Shown here: positions 1 through 6,309 of the stretch, in pieces | Layout of the letters: every line of letters begins with the position of its first letter | How positions within the stretch are numbered: position 1 is the first letter of the stretch | Assembly (NCBI GenBank): GCA_001701105.1 | Contig: DAAI01000004.1 | Location: forward strand, 93,316 to 107,961 | DNA from: Bacteroidales bacterium GP1 | GTDB taxonomy: Bacteria; Bacteroidota; Bacteroidia; Bacteroidales; Muribaculaceae | DNA: 14,646 nucleotides | Direction: 5' to 3' | The notes under the pieces: model-generated | Seen by the model: only the letters and a program-made list of their open reading frames with translations | The model's database searches: none | What the model was told of the DNA's origin: nothing | Program-made: the position numbers and the translations under genes

Positions 1-63
1 CTTCCACTCCTCGGTGGATACCGGCGGGAACATGTCGAACAAATTTTCTTTCTTTTCTGCCAT
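1..63 (-). CDS. mutA: Methylmalonyl-CoA mutase small subunit, N-terminus only (runs off the left edge)
   Basis: Only the first 21 codons are present; the gene continues leftward out of the window. The reverse strand reads MAEKKENLFDMFPPVSTEEW followed by K. The FPPVSTEEW segment is typical of the start of the small (beta) subunit of Bacteroidales methylmalonyl-CoA mutase. With the large subunit MutB this forms the adenosylcobalamin-dependent enzyme that interconverts succinyl-CoA and methylmalonyl-CoA in the cytoplasmic succinate-propionate pathway. The call rests on recognising a short N-terminus, so it is probable rather than certain. The ATG has no Shine-Dalgarno sequence; an A/T-rich stretch and a perfect dyad lie just upstream. 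The gene would be transcribed leftward from a predicted promoter near 168-198, through a leader of about 100 nt that contains a short upstream ORF. Confidence 0.75.
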   Translation of the reverse strand, partial: MAEKKENLFDMFPPVSTEEWK

Positions 64-72
64 TGTTATTGT

Positions 73-90
73 GTAAAAACTTGTTTTTAC
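73..90 (-). repeat. Perfect 8-bp inverted repeat in the mutA leader
   Basis: The bases GTAAAAAC, a 2-base centre and GTTTTTAC form a perfect dyad. In the leftward transcript it begins at the stop codon of the upstream ORF and ends 9 nt before the mutA ATG, where it could affect ribosome access. It could instead be a DNA operator site, because a 2-base loop is too tight for RNA and the helix would have to open to 6-7 pairs. The repeat itself is seen directly; its function is inferred. Confidence 0.5.
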
Positions 91-155
91 TAACCTTTTG
101 CCATGAATCGCAGGCAACGGGCGACTCCGTGAAAAGAGCCCCCTACGTGTTCCAT
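90..155 (-). CDS. Possible 21-residue leader peptide upstream of mutA
   Basis: A 22-codon ORF (ATG to TAG) lies in the mutA leader, in a different frame from mutA. It starts MEHVGGSFHG and ends RCLRFMAKG, with a basic, cysteine-containing second half. Its ATG is only about 6-8 nt downstream of the transcription start predicted from the TAATTTTG element at 168-175, so it would be translated from an almost leaderless mRNA. Its stop codon touches the 18-bp dyad, and 26 nt separate the stop from the mutA start. This spacing suggests a regulatory leader peptide or a translationally coupled small protein. No function is recognised, and an ORF this short could be chance. The same nucleotides could instead be a conserved structured RNA. 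Confidence is therefore modest. Confidence 0.4.
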   Translation of the reverse strand: MEHVGGSFHGVARCLRFMAKG

Positions 156-167
156 GGTGTTACGCCA

Positions 168-198
168 CAAAATTAGCGAAACATTTTCTATATTGAAA
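168..198 (-). promoter_or_regulatory. Predicted Bacteroidetes-type promoter for the mutA leader
   Basis: On the minus strand a perfect TAnnTTTG -7 element (TAATTTTG, 168-175) is preceded, after a 19-bp spacer, by TTTC at 195-198, a one-mismatch version of the -33 TTTG. Transcription would start around 161-163. The spacer and -33 box are covered by a long inverted repeat, which could act as an operator or as the end of the ftsE transcript. Confidence 0.45.
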
Positions 199-207
199 AT
201 ATTTCGC
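176..207 (-). terminator. 13-bp stem-loop downstream of ftsE, probable terminator
   Basis: In the leftward transcript GCGAAAUAUUUUC pairs with GAAAAUGUUUCGC across a 6-nt loop, 13 pairs with one U-G wobble. It is followed by UAAUUUUG. It lies about 55 nt past the ftsE stop and is the best end point for the radA-ugd-ftsE transcript. The tail is not a clean U-run, and the dyad also overlaps the predicted mutA promoter, so an operator role is an alternative. Confidence 0.5.
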
Positions 208-238
208 CAAAAAAATCTTTAATTCTTACTATGTTGAG

Positions 239-262
239 AGCTAACCGGCGGTCGCCTTAGCT
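239..262 (-). other. Small stem-loop immediately after the ftsE stop codon
   Basis: AGCTAA and TTAGCT flank an inner GGC/GCC pair with a 4-nt loop and a 2-nt bulge, starting directly after the ftsE TGA. No U-run follows it at once, though seven T residues occur about 25 nt further downstream on the minus strand. It may protect the 3' end or help termination together with the hairpin at 176-207. Confidence 0.35.
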
Positions 263-928
263 TCATACATTTCCCGTGAGGGCTTTATCTCCGCAATGAA
301 GCACTCTCGCCGGGAAATCCTCTACCATCTGGAGATTATGAGTGGCCATCACCACCCCTGTCCCTTCAGATGAAAGACGGTGCATCAGCTCCATTATCTG
401 ATAACCTGTATATGGATCAAGATTCCCCGTAGGTTCATCCGCCAGTATCAGCGCCGGCTTATTGAGCAATGCCCTTGCTATCACCACACGCTGCTGCTCC
501 CCCCCGCTTAGCTCATGTGGCATCTTGTAGGCTTTATTGTGCATCCCCACGGCTTTCATTACCTCGGCAATGCGGTCGGATATTTCAGTACGGTTCTTCC
601 AACCGGTGGCTTCGAGCACAAAACGCAGATTTGCCTCTGCCGACCGGTCCTGAAGCAGCTGGAAATCCTGAAAAACTATTCCTACTTTCCTCCTGAGCAT
701 GGGAATCTGGCGTTTTTTCATTGCCATGACATTAAAGCCTAGAACTTCTGCTTTCTCCCCTATTTCTACAGGAACTTCTCCGTACATGGTCTTCAGCAAT
801 GAACTTTTTCCGCTTCCTACCCGCCCGGTAAGATAACAGAACTCTCCCTCATTTATGTTGAAGGTCACATTTTTCAGAACCACCCTTCCGGCGCGTTCCA
901 CTGTCACTTTATCATAATCAATCAGCAT
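263..928 (-). CDS. ftsE: FtsE-type cell-division ABC transporter ATP-binding protein
   Basis: This 221-residue protein is a single, complete ABC ATPase domain. The Walker A is GRVGSGKS (35-42), the Q-loop glutamine lies in VFQDFQ (Q87), the signature is LSGGEQQR (140-147), the Walker B is LILADEP with catalytic E165, and the switch histidine is in MATHN (H197). Length and motifs fit FtsE, which with the membrane protein FtsX couples ATP hydrolysis at the inner face of the septum to activation of cell-wall hydrolases. FtsE is hard to separate from LolD/MacB-type ATPases by sequence alone. The early DYDKV..ERAGR segment and the FQDFQLL loop favour FtsE. No ftsX is adjacent; the upstream partners are ugd (19-bp gap) and radA, so this is the last gene of that unit. 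The start is the only sensible ATG and has a purine-rich AAGAGAAACG upstream. Confidence 0.85.
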   Translation of the reverse strand: MLIDYDKVTVERAGRVVLKNVTFNINEGEFCYLTGRVGSGKSSLLKTMYGEVPVEIGEKAEVLGFNVMAMKKRQIPMLRRKVGIVFQDFQLLQDRSAEANLRFVLEATGWKNRTEISDRIAEVMKAVGMHNKAYKMPHELSGGEQQRVVIARALLNKPALILADEPTGNLDPYTGYQIMELMHRLSSEGTGVVMATHNLQMVEDFPARVLHCGDKALTGNV

Positions 929-947
929 CGTTTCTCTTATTATTATA

Positions 948-2249
948 TCAATCCCGGCGGAAAATGTCGCGTGTATATACCTTATCTACTACATCGTCGA
1001 GGCAACTATCGTATCTGTTCGCGATTATAGCGTCGGAAAGGCGTTTGAATTCATCAAGGTCGTTCACTATCCGGCTACCGAAGAAAGTAGTGCCCGCTTC
1101 AAGCGTAGGCTCATAGATAATCACCTCCGCTCCTTTCGCTTTAATACGCTTCATCACGCCCTGTATGGACGATTGCCGGAAATTATCACTGTTGGTCTTC
1201 ATCGTAAGCCTATATACTCCTATTCTGCATTGTTTCTCGATTGCAGGATCGTATTGACTGCTGCCCTCATAGTAACCGGCCTTTCTAAGCACCTGATCGG
1301 CTATGAAGTCTTTGCGGGTCCGATTGCTCTCGACAATGGCTGTCATCATCTGCTGGGGCACATGGGCATAATTGGCAAGTAACTGCTTCGTATCCTTAGG
1401 CAGGCAATAGCCTCCGTATCCAAACGACGGATTGTTATAATGCAACCCGATTCTGGGATCGAGCCCAATCCCTTCGATAATGGCGGCGGAATCAAGACCC
1501 TTAACTTCGGCATAGGTATCTAACTCATTAAAGTAACTCACCCTTAAAGCCAGATACGTATTTGCAAACAGCTTCACAGCTTCCGCCTCTTTCATTCCCA
1601 TGTAAAGAACAGGGATATTTTCCTTTATTGCTCCTTGCTGTAAGAGGCCGGCAAATTCGGAGGCTTTCTCCTGCAGATAATCAAGGTCGGCTATGGCCTT
1701 GATGGCTTCGTTTTCGGTCTCAAGTTCCGGACGATCGATTATCTTGGGATAGCCGACAATAATCCGGGACGGATACAGATTATCGTACAATGCCTTGCTT
1801 TCCCTCAGGAACTCCGGTGAAAATAGCAGATTCAGACGCTTGACACCCGCCTTTGCATATTTCAGATATAAAGAGCGACAATAACCCACTGGTATTGTGG
1901 ATTTAATCACGATCACGGCCTCCGGATTTACTGAAAGGACAAGATCGATCACTTCTTCGATGGAATGAGTGTCGAAATAATTGCGCAACGGATCATAATT
2001 CGTGGGTGTAGCTATTACCACGAAATCACTTCCACGATAGGCCTCGGTTCCATCAAGACTGGCATGCAGATTCAAATCTTTCTCAGCAAAATATCTCTCG
2101 ATATATTCGTCCTGCACGGGCGATACCCTTTTATTGATTTGCTCAACTTTCTCCGGCAAGACATCTACCGCCACTACTTCATTATGGGTGGATAGGAGCG
2201 TGGCTATCGAAAGACCCACATATCCCGTGCCTGCGATTGCTATTTTCAT
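948..2249 (-). CDS. ugd: UDP-glucose 6-dehydrogenase
   Basis: The protein (433 aa) oxidises UDP-glucose to UDP-glucuronate with two NAD+, supplying uronic acids for surface polysaccharides. The N-terminal Rossmann motif is GTGYVG (7-12) with the ribose-binding acid at D29. The central dimerisation domain carries EAVKLFANTY (K226) and the active-site cysteine in FGYGGYCLPKDT (C282). The C-terminal UDP-binding domain has IYRLTMK-like and SSIQGVMKRIKAKG segments. It resembles the short Ugd of enteric bacteria but is about 45 residues longer. The extra length lies mainly around residues 168-195 and 322-340, before CRIGVYRL, and looks like acceptable insertions rather than damage. It sits between radA (20-bp gap) and ftsE (19-bp gap) on the same strand, so it is probably cotranscribed. 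No glycan-biosynthesis cluster is next to it here. Confidence 0.95.
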   Translation of the reverse strand: MKIAIAGTGYVGLSIATLLSTHNEVVAVDVLPEKVEQINKRVSPVQDEYIERYFAEKDLNLHASLDGTEAYRGSDFVVIATPTNYDPLRNYFDTHSIEEVIDLVLSVNPEAVIVIKSTIPVGYCRSLYLKYAKAGVKRLNLLFSPEFLRESKALYDNLYPSRIIVGYPKIIDRPELETENEAIKAIADLDYLQEKASEFAGLLQQGAIKENIPVLYMGMKEAEAVKLFANTYLALRVSYFNELDTYAEVKGLDSAAIIEGIGLDPRIGLHYNNPSFGYGGYCLPKDTKQLLANYAHVPQQMMTAIVESNRTRKDFIADQVLRKAGYYEGSSQYDPAIEKQCRIGVYRLTMKTNSDNFRQSSIQGVMKRIKAKGAEVIIYEPTLEAGTTFFGSRIVNDLDEFKRLSDAIIANRYDSCLDDVVDKVYTRDIFRRD

Positions 2250-2269
2250 TATTATTTATTTTCCGATTG

Positions 2270-3643
2270 TCAATTCCTGAAGAGATGATGAAACATTTCT
2301 CCTATTGTTGATATTTCCTCTATTTTGATACCATCGGCGGCCGTCCGTGCAATTCCCTTGAGGTTTCCTTTGGGAATATATATGGTCCTGAAGCCTAATT
2401 TAGCAGCCTCCGACACGCGCTGCTCCATTCGTGTTACTGTCCTCACCTCTCCGGAGAGTCCAACTTCGCCGGCAAAAGCCGTGCGCTCAGGTAAGGCCAT
2501 GTCAAAATTCGACGACATCACGGCCGCCACGACTGCCAAATCAAGCGCGGGATCGGATACCTTTAGTCCTCCTGCGATATTAAGGAACACGTCTTTTTGG
2601 CCAAGTCGAAACTTCGCACGCTTTTCAAGGACTGCCAGAAGCATATTCAGGCGACGTTGATCAAAGCCCGTGACGGAACGTTGTGGCGTACCGTAAGCAG
2701 CAGTTGAGACCAGTGCCTGCACTTCTACAAGGAATGGCCGCACTCCCTCCATCGTGACCCCGATGGCTATGCCGCTCATCTGGACTTCCCGGTTTTCCGA
2801 GAGTAGCATCTCCGAGGGATTTTTTACTTCCCGCAATCCTCTGTCGACCATCTCGTAAATTCCTATCTCATTAGTCGATCCGAAACGATTCTTTATACTT
2901 CGCAGGATGCGGTAAAGATATTGACGGTCGCCTTCAAACTGCAGCACCGTATCCACTATATGCTCAAGAACCTTCGGGCCTGCTATCGCCCCTTCCTTAT
3001 TAATATGACCCACAAGAATTACAGGAACTCCCGATTCTTTGGCATATCGCAGCAACGTGGCCGCACATTCCCTCACCTGCGATACGCTTCCGGCGGCTGA
3101 TTCTATATTTTCAGAGGTTAGTGTCTGGATTGAATCCACTATCAGTATCTCCGGCCTGACATTCTCTACCTGCGTCATTACGGCTTCGAGCGATGTCTCG
3201 CAAAGGATGAATGTATTTTCCGAAATTTTTCCAAGACGGTCGGCCCGCAGCTTCAATTGCGATGCGCTCTCCTCTCCCGAGACATATAGGATTCTCCTTC
3301 CGCGAATGGAAAGGATATTTTGCAATAGCAGCGTTGATTTTCCTATTCCAGGCTCTCCTCCTATCAAAATAAGACTTCCGGCCACAAGACCACCCCCGAG
3401 CACACGGTTAAGTTCCGAACTCGGCATCGGAATTCTTGTTTCGGGCGTCACTTCTATCTCTGAGAGTTTCTGAGGCCGCTGATTGCTCCTCACCAATCCT
3501 CGTTTACCTTTTTTAGAAGTGTCGGCCACACGTTCCTCCACCATCGTGTTCCATTCTCCGCAAGCCGCGCAGCGACCCGTCCACTTTGCGTATTCCGCGC
3601 CGCAATTGGAACAAAAATATACTGTCTTCACTTTCGTGGCCAT
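2270..3643 (-). CDS. radA: DNA repair protein RadA (Sms), branch-migration ATPase
   Basis: The 457-residue protein has the full RadA layout. A four-cysteine zinc finger (C11, C14, C25, C28) is followed by a RecA-like ATPase with Walker A GGEPGIGKST (95-104) and Walker B ILIVD (166-170). The RadA-specific KNRFG motif is at 251-255, and a C-terminal Lon-protease-like domain covers about 290-457. RadA is a hexameric helicase-like motor that drives branch migration of recombination intermediates alongside RecA in the cytoplasm. Length matches the usual 450-460. It is the first gene of the minus-strand unit radA-ugd-ftsE. The start ATG lies about 50 nt downstream of a predicted -7 element, and the radA promoter overlaps the divergent mdh promoter. 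Confidence 0.97.
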   Translation of the reverse strand: MATKVKTVYFCSNCGAEYAKWTGRCAACGEWNTMVEERVADTSKKGKRGLVRSNQRPQKLSEIEVTPETRIPMPSSELNRVLGGGLVAGSLILIGGEPGIGKSTLLLQNILSIRGRRILYVSGEESASQLKLRADRLGKISENTFILCETSLEAVMTQVENVRPEILIVDSIQTLTSENIESAAGSVSQVRECAATLLRYAKESGVPVILVGHINKEGAIAGPKVLEHIVDTVLQFEGDRQYLYRILRSIKNRFGSTNEIGIYEMVDRGLREVKNPSEMLLSENREVQMSGIAIGVTMEGVRPFLVEVQALVSTAAYGTPQRSVTGFDQRRLNMLLAVLEKRAKFRLGQKDVFLNIAGGLKVSDPALDLAVVAAVMSSNFDMALPERTAFAGEVGLSGEVRTVTRMEQRVSEAAKLGFRTIYIPKGNLKGIARTAADGIKIEEISTIGEMFHHLFRN

Positions 3644-3697
3644 AGTCCTGATGAAGGTTTGATTGATTTCGAATTTTCAACTTTCAATTACCGTTTA

Positions 3698-3729
3698 CAA
3701 AGATAATTGATTTTTGCTAATTAAAGAAA
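3698..3729 (-). promoter_or_regulatory. Predicted radA promoter, interleaved with the mdh promoter
   Basis: The minus strand carries TATCTTTG (3698-3705), a perfect TAnnTTTG -7 match. After a 20-bp spacer, TTTC (3726-3729) stands at the -33 position, one mismatch from TTTG. Transcription would start near 3692, giving a leader of about 48 nt. The elements overlap those of the divergent mdh promoter. Confidence 0.5.
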
Positions 3730-3744
3730 TATTTTCTAAATTTG
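3713..3744 (+). promoter_or_regulatory. Predicted mdh promoter, near-consensus Bacteroidetes type
   Basis: TTTG (3713-3716), a 20-bp spacer and TAAATTTG (3737-3744) match the Bacteroidetes primary sigma-factor consensus at every defined base. Transcription should begin around 3749-3752, leaving a leader of about 73 nt before mdh. It shares bases 3713-3729 with the radA promoter on the other strand. Confidence 0.7.
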
Positions 3745-3773
3745 CAATGCAAAAGCCATTGGGAGGTACAAGG

Positions 3774-3800
3774 ATGCCTGCCACAGCCATGAAAACATAA
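3774..3800 (+). other. Eight-codon mini-ORF with strong Shine-Dalgarno in the mdh leader
   Basis: GGGAGG at 3761-3766 stands 7 nt before an ATG that opens an eight-residue frame (MPATAMKT) ending in TAA at 3800. The mdh ATG itself has no such site. Upstream, CAATG and CATTG (3745-3749, 3757-3761) could form a short hairpin next to the Shine-Dalgarno. Possibly a leader peptide or a ribosome standby site; function is inferred and weakly supported. Confidence 0.25.
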
Positions 3801-3823
3801 ATAAACCCAAAAATATCAACGAG

Positions 3824-4837
3824 ATGAATTTTTTGACTGATGAAAAATTGCTGATCGTCGGCGCAGCCGGTATGATCGGTTCCAACATGGCCCAGACGGC
3901 CATCATGATGCGTCTTACTCCCAACATCTGCCTCTACGATCCTTATGCAAAAGGGCTGGAGGGTGTTGCCGAGGAGCTTCTTCAGTGCGGTTTTGAAGGA
4001 GTGAACATCACCTTCACCGATGATATTGAAAAGGCTTTCACAGGTGCCAAATACATCGTTAGCTCAGGTGGCGCTCCCCGCAAGGCCGGCATGACCCGTG
4101 AGGATCTTCTGCGTGGCAACTCTCAGATTGCCGAGGATTTCGGTAAGAATGTAAAGAAGTATTGCCCCGATGTAAAGCATATCGTGGTGATATTCAATCC
4201 GGCAGACATTACCGGTCTCGTTACGCTTCTCTACTCCGGCGTTAAGCCCAGCTGTGTTACTACTCTCGCCGGTCTCGACAGCACCCGTCTGCGCAACGAA
4301 CTCGCCAAATATCTCAAGATCTCTCCGGACGAGATCGTAAATGCACGCACATATGGCGGTCACGGCGAGCAGATGGCCGTATTCGCTTCCACCACTCTCG
4401 TAAACGGCAAGCCTCTCACCGACCTTATCGAAGAGGGCGTAATCCCGCAGAAGGACTGGGAGGATCTCAAGGTGCGCGTGATTCAAGGTGGCAAGAACAT
4501 CATCGACCTCCGCGGCCGCAGCTCGTTCCAGAGTCCTGCCTATCTCTCAATCGAGATGATAGCAGCAGCTATGGGTGGCCCGGCATTCCGCTGGCCGGCC
4601 GGCGTATATGTAAACAACGACAAGTTCCATAACATCATGATGGCTATGGAGACAACCATCACGAAGGATGGCGTTACGTTCCGTCCCGTTGATGGCACTC
4701 CGGCTGAGAGTGCAGAGCTCGAACAGAGCTACAAGCACCTGTGCGCACTCCGCGACGAGGTGATCTCTCTCGGCATCATGCCTCCAATCGAGAAATGGGG
4801 CGAATTCAACCCATATCTTCTCGAACAGACAAAATAA
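3824..4837 (+). CDS. mdh: Malate dehydrogenase (Bacteroides long type)
   Basis: This 337-residue NAD-dependent enzyme interconverts malate and oxaloacetate in the cytoplasm. In Bacteroidales that step feeds the reductive branch to fumarate, succinate and propionate. The Rossmann motif is GAAGMIG (13-19), with D39 as the likely ribose-binding acid. The LDH/MDH active site is complete: R86 and R92 in APRKAGMTREDLL, N125 in FNPADI, the D152/R155 pair in LDSTRLR, and catalytic H180 in YGGHGEQM. It closely resembles the roughly 333-residue Bacteroides form rather than the 310-residue form of other bacteria. The start was chosen because it gives the full Rossmann strand and lies about 73 nt behind a strong promoter. 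A clear terminator follows, so it is a single-gene unit. The codon choice (many GGC, CTC, ATC codons) suggests high expression. Confidence 0.93.
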   Translation: MNFLTDEKLLIVGAAGMIGSNMAQTAIMMRLTPNICLYDPYAKGLEGVAEELLQCGFEGVNITFTDDIEKAFTGAKYIVSSGGAPRKAGMTREDLLRGNSQIAEDFGKNVKKYCPDVKHIVVIFNPADITGLVTLLYSGVKPSCVTTLAGLDSTRLRNELAKYLKISPDEIVNARTYGGHGEQMAVFASTTLVNGKPLTDLIEEGVIPQKDWEDLKVRVIQGGKNIIDLRGRSSFQSPAYLSIEMIAAAMGGPAFRWPAGVYVNNDKFHNIMMAMETTITKDGVTFRPVDGTPAESAELEQSYKHLCALRDEVISLGIMPPIEKWGEFNPYLLEQTK

Positions 4838-4868
4838 TCTCTGACATAATTTTAACTCTTGATATATT

Positions 4869-4907
4869 GCAAGGCCGGTCATTCCTGACGGGTCTTGCTT
4901 TATTAAT
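4869..4907 (+). terminator. Rho-independent terminator of mdh
   Basis: GCAAGGCCGGTCA and TGACGGGTCTTGC form a 13-position stem (one G-U wobble, one G-G mismatch) over a TTCC loop, followed by TTTATTAAT. It begins 31 nt past the mdh stop. Only the plus orientation has a gene just before it. Confidence 0.85.
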
Positions 4908-5006
4908 AGGATTAATCTTTTCGGGGCATCAAGTGTTATTATAGTAAAAGAGAGTATAAACATTGTAAAACCAAAAAGAGAAAACAGATAAAATTCAGAA
5001 AAAGAT

Positions 5007-5477
5007 ATGAAGAAACTGTTATATTTTCTTATGGCTGTGATGCCCTTCGGGCTCTTCAGCTGCTCCGATAAGAATGATCTTCCTAACGTTGACATCACGG
5101 TCAACATGGATAATGTGGTGTACGATAATGGTAATGTATACGTAGTGGCAGGCGACACTCTGAAAGTAAATTCTGTTGCCGTCAAGAGCAACACCGATAA
5201 GAATGCCGGCCTTACATCCGTAAACTACGTGTTCGATTACCGTTTAATCGGATCAAGCATCCTTCCTCCTTACGGAATGAATATAATCATGGAAGGATTA
5301 CCCGCAGGCGGCCATCTACTGAACATGAATTTTGAGATTCTTCAGGTGGATAAGTCAATTGCACAGGCCGGCCTCGAGTATAGGGTTGTCGTGGTAAATG
5401 ATTCCACGGAACTTCCCGGAGGCGCGGTGCCCGGTCCGGTGGCCTTGGACTACACCCTCAGCCCATCGAATAAATAA
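5007..5477 (+). CDS. Small lipoprotein of unknown function
   Basis: The family of this 156-residue protein is not recognised. It begins with a lipoprotein signal peptide: two lysines, a hydrophobic core, then the lipobox GLFSC with the lipidated cysteine at C19. The next residues, SDKND, are acid-rich, as in the Bacteroidetes surface-export signal, though weaker than the usual run of acidic residues, so outer-leaflet placement is possible rather than assured. The mature part is rich in V, N and D and alternates polar and hydrophobic residues, suggesting an all-beta domain of about 130 residues. It has no further cysteine and no catalytic motif that I can see. It lies alone between the mdh terminator and its own terminator. 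The A-rich bases before the ATG are normal for this phylum; no convincing promoter was found in the roughly 100-bp gap. Confidence 0.8.
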   Translation: MKKLLYFLMAVMPFGLFSCSDKNDLPNVDITVNMDNVVYDNGNVYVVAGDTLKVNSVAVKSNTDKNAGLTSVNYVFDYRLIGSSILPPYGMNIIMEGLPAGGHLLNMNFEILQVDKSIAQAGLEYRVVVVNDSTELPGGAVPGPVALDYTLSPSNK

Positions 5478-5489
5478 CGTCATTTCACT

Positions 5490-5529
5490 GCAGGCGCGGC
5501 ATTCTGTTGTCACGCCTGCTTTGTCTTTT
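5490..5529 (+). terminator. Rho-independent terminator after the lipoprotein gene
   Basis: GCAGGCG (5490-5496) pairs with CGCCTGC (5513-5519). Inside, after one mismatch, GGCA and TGTC can add four more pairs. The tail is TTTGTCTTTT. It starts 12 nt past the lipoprotein stop and separates that gene from the channel gene, so the latter may depend on read-through or on a promoter I could not identify. Confidence 0.8.
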
Positions 5530-5549
5530 ATCAAAATCTATTCTATATT

Positions 5550-6305
5550 ATGGTTACGAAAAGCGATTCCGATAAACCAACCTCTCCTTCCGGAAAGCAC
5601 ACTCCTCTTATTGAGGATATTTTCAGCATAAAGGGGTTGCAATTCCTAATGCACATTGCCATCCTCGCCCTCTCGATTATGCTGATTGTGATTATTTCGA
5701 TCGATACATTCCATCGCAAATCATTTTTCACTCAGCCCCAATTCCAGCTCTGGCAGTTCTGGATTTGTGTCGTTTTCATCATAATCTTCTTTATCGAGCT
5801 GGCCCTTGCCGGGGATAAATGGAAATTTTTCTACCGGAATCTGGTGTTTCTGATAGTCTCGATTCCATATCAGGCCATTATCCAACATTTCGGTTGGCAT
5901 CTCTCGGAACAAGCCGAGTATCTTATCCGTTATATGCCATTGATTCGCGGAGGCTATGCCATGGCCCTCGTAGTGGGATGGTTCACAAATAATAAGGTAA
6001 CCGGGTTATTCCTCAGCTACCTTATTACTTTGCTATCAACTGTATATTTCGCGTCGCTCACCTTCTTCCTCTTTGAATATAAGGTAAATCCTTTGGTGAA
6101 GGATTATTCCGACGCATTATGGTGGGCTGCTATGGATGTCACTACTGTCGGCTCCAATATCACGGCAGTGACGGGAGTTGGACGCATCCTTTCGGTGCTG
6201 CTCGCCGCCCTTGGCATGATGATGTTCCCCATTTTCACCGTTTATGTCACCAATCTTATGACTCGCACGCGCAAGGACGCAGACGAGGAGGAGGCGAGTC
6301 TCTGA
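5550..6305 (+). CDS. Six-helix ion-channel-like membrane protein with atypical selectivity filter
   Basis: The 251-residue inner-membrane protein has hydrophobic spans at about 32-52, 66-87, 96-112 and 152-174, and a last one at 211-234. A short S4-like segment with two arginines (YLIRYMPLIRGG, 124-135) lies between them. A pore helix and filter precede the last helix: DALWWAAMDVTTVGSN (188-203). This is the voltage-gated-channel layout with one pore loop per chain, so the active form would be a tetramer. The filter reads TVGSN where potassium channels have TVGYG, so potassium selectivity should not be assumed. No cytoplasmic regulatory domain follows; the chain ends in a charged DADEEEASL tail. 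A terminator lies just upstream, and the gene ends 4 bp before the convergent SPFH gene. Membrane topology is well supported; the transported ion is unknown. Confidence 0.8.
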   Translation: MVTKSDSDKPTSPSGKHTPLIEDIFSIKGLQFLMHIAILALSIMLIVIISIDTFHRKSFFTQPQFQLWQFWICVVFIIIFFIELALAGDKWKFFYRNLVFLIVSIPYQAIIQHFGWHLSEQAEYLIRYMPLIRGGYAMALVVGWFTNNKVTGLFLSYLITLLSTVYFASLTFFLFEYKVNPLVKDYSDALWWAAMDVTTVGSNITAVTGVGRILSVLLAALGMMMFPIFTVYVTNLMTRTRKDADEEEASL

Positions 6306-6309
6306 TCCC

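Noticed and set aside
64..262. Cobalamin riboswitch in the mutA leader
   Set aside because: mutA encodes a B12 enzyme, so I looked for one. The roughly 100-nt leader is too short and I see no B12-box-like core (GCCACTG type) or the usual long paired layout.
4547..5194. 215-codon minus-strand frame across the mdh 3' end and lipoprotein start
   Set aside because: Antisense to mdh, crosses a terminator and the signal-peptide coding region, and has no family resemblance or start signal. It is a shadow frame.
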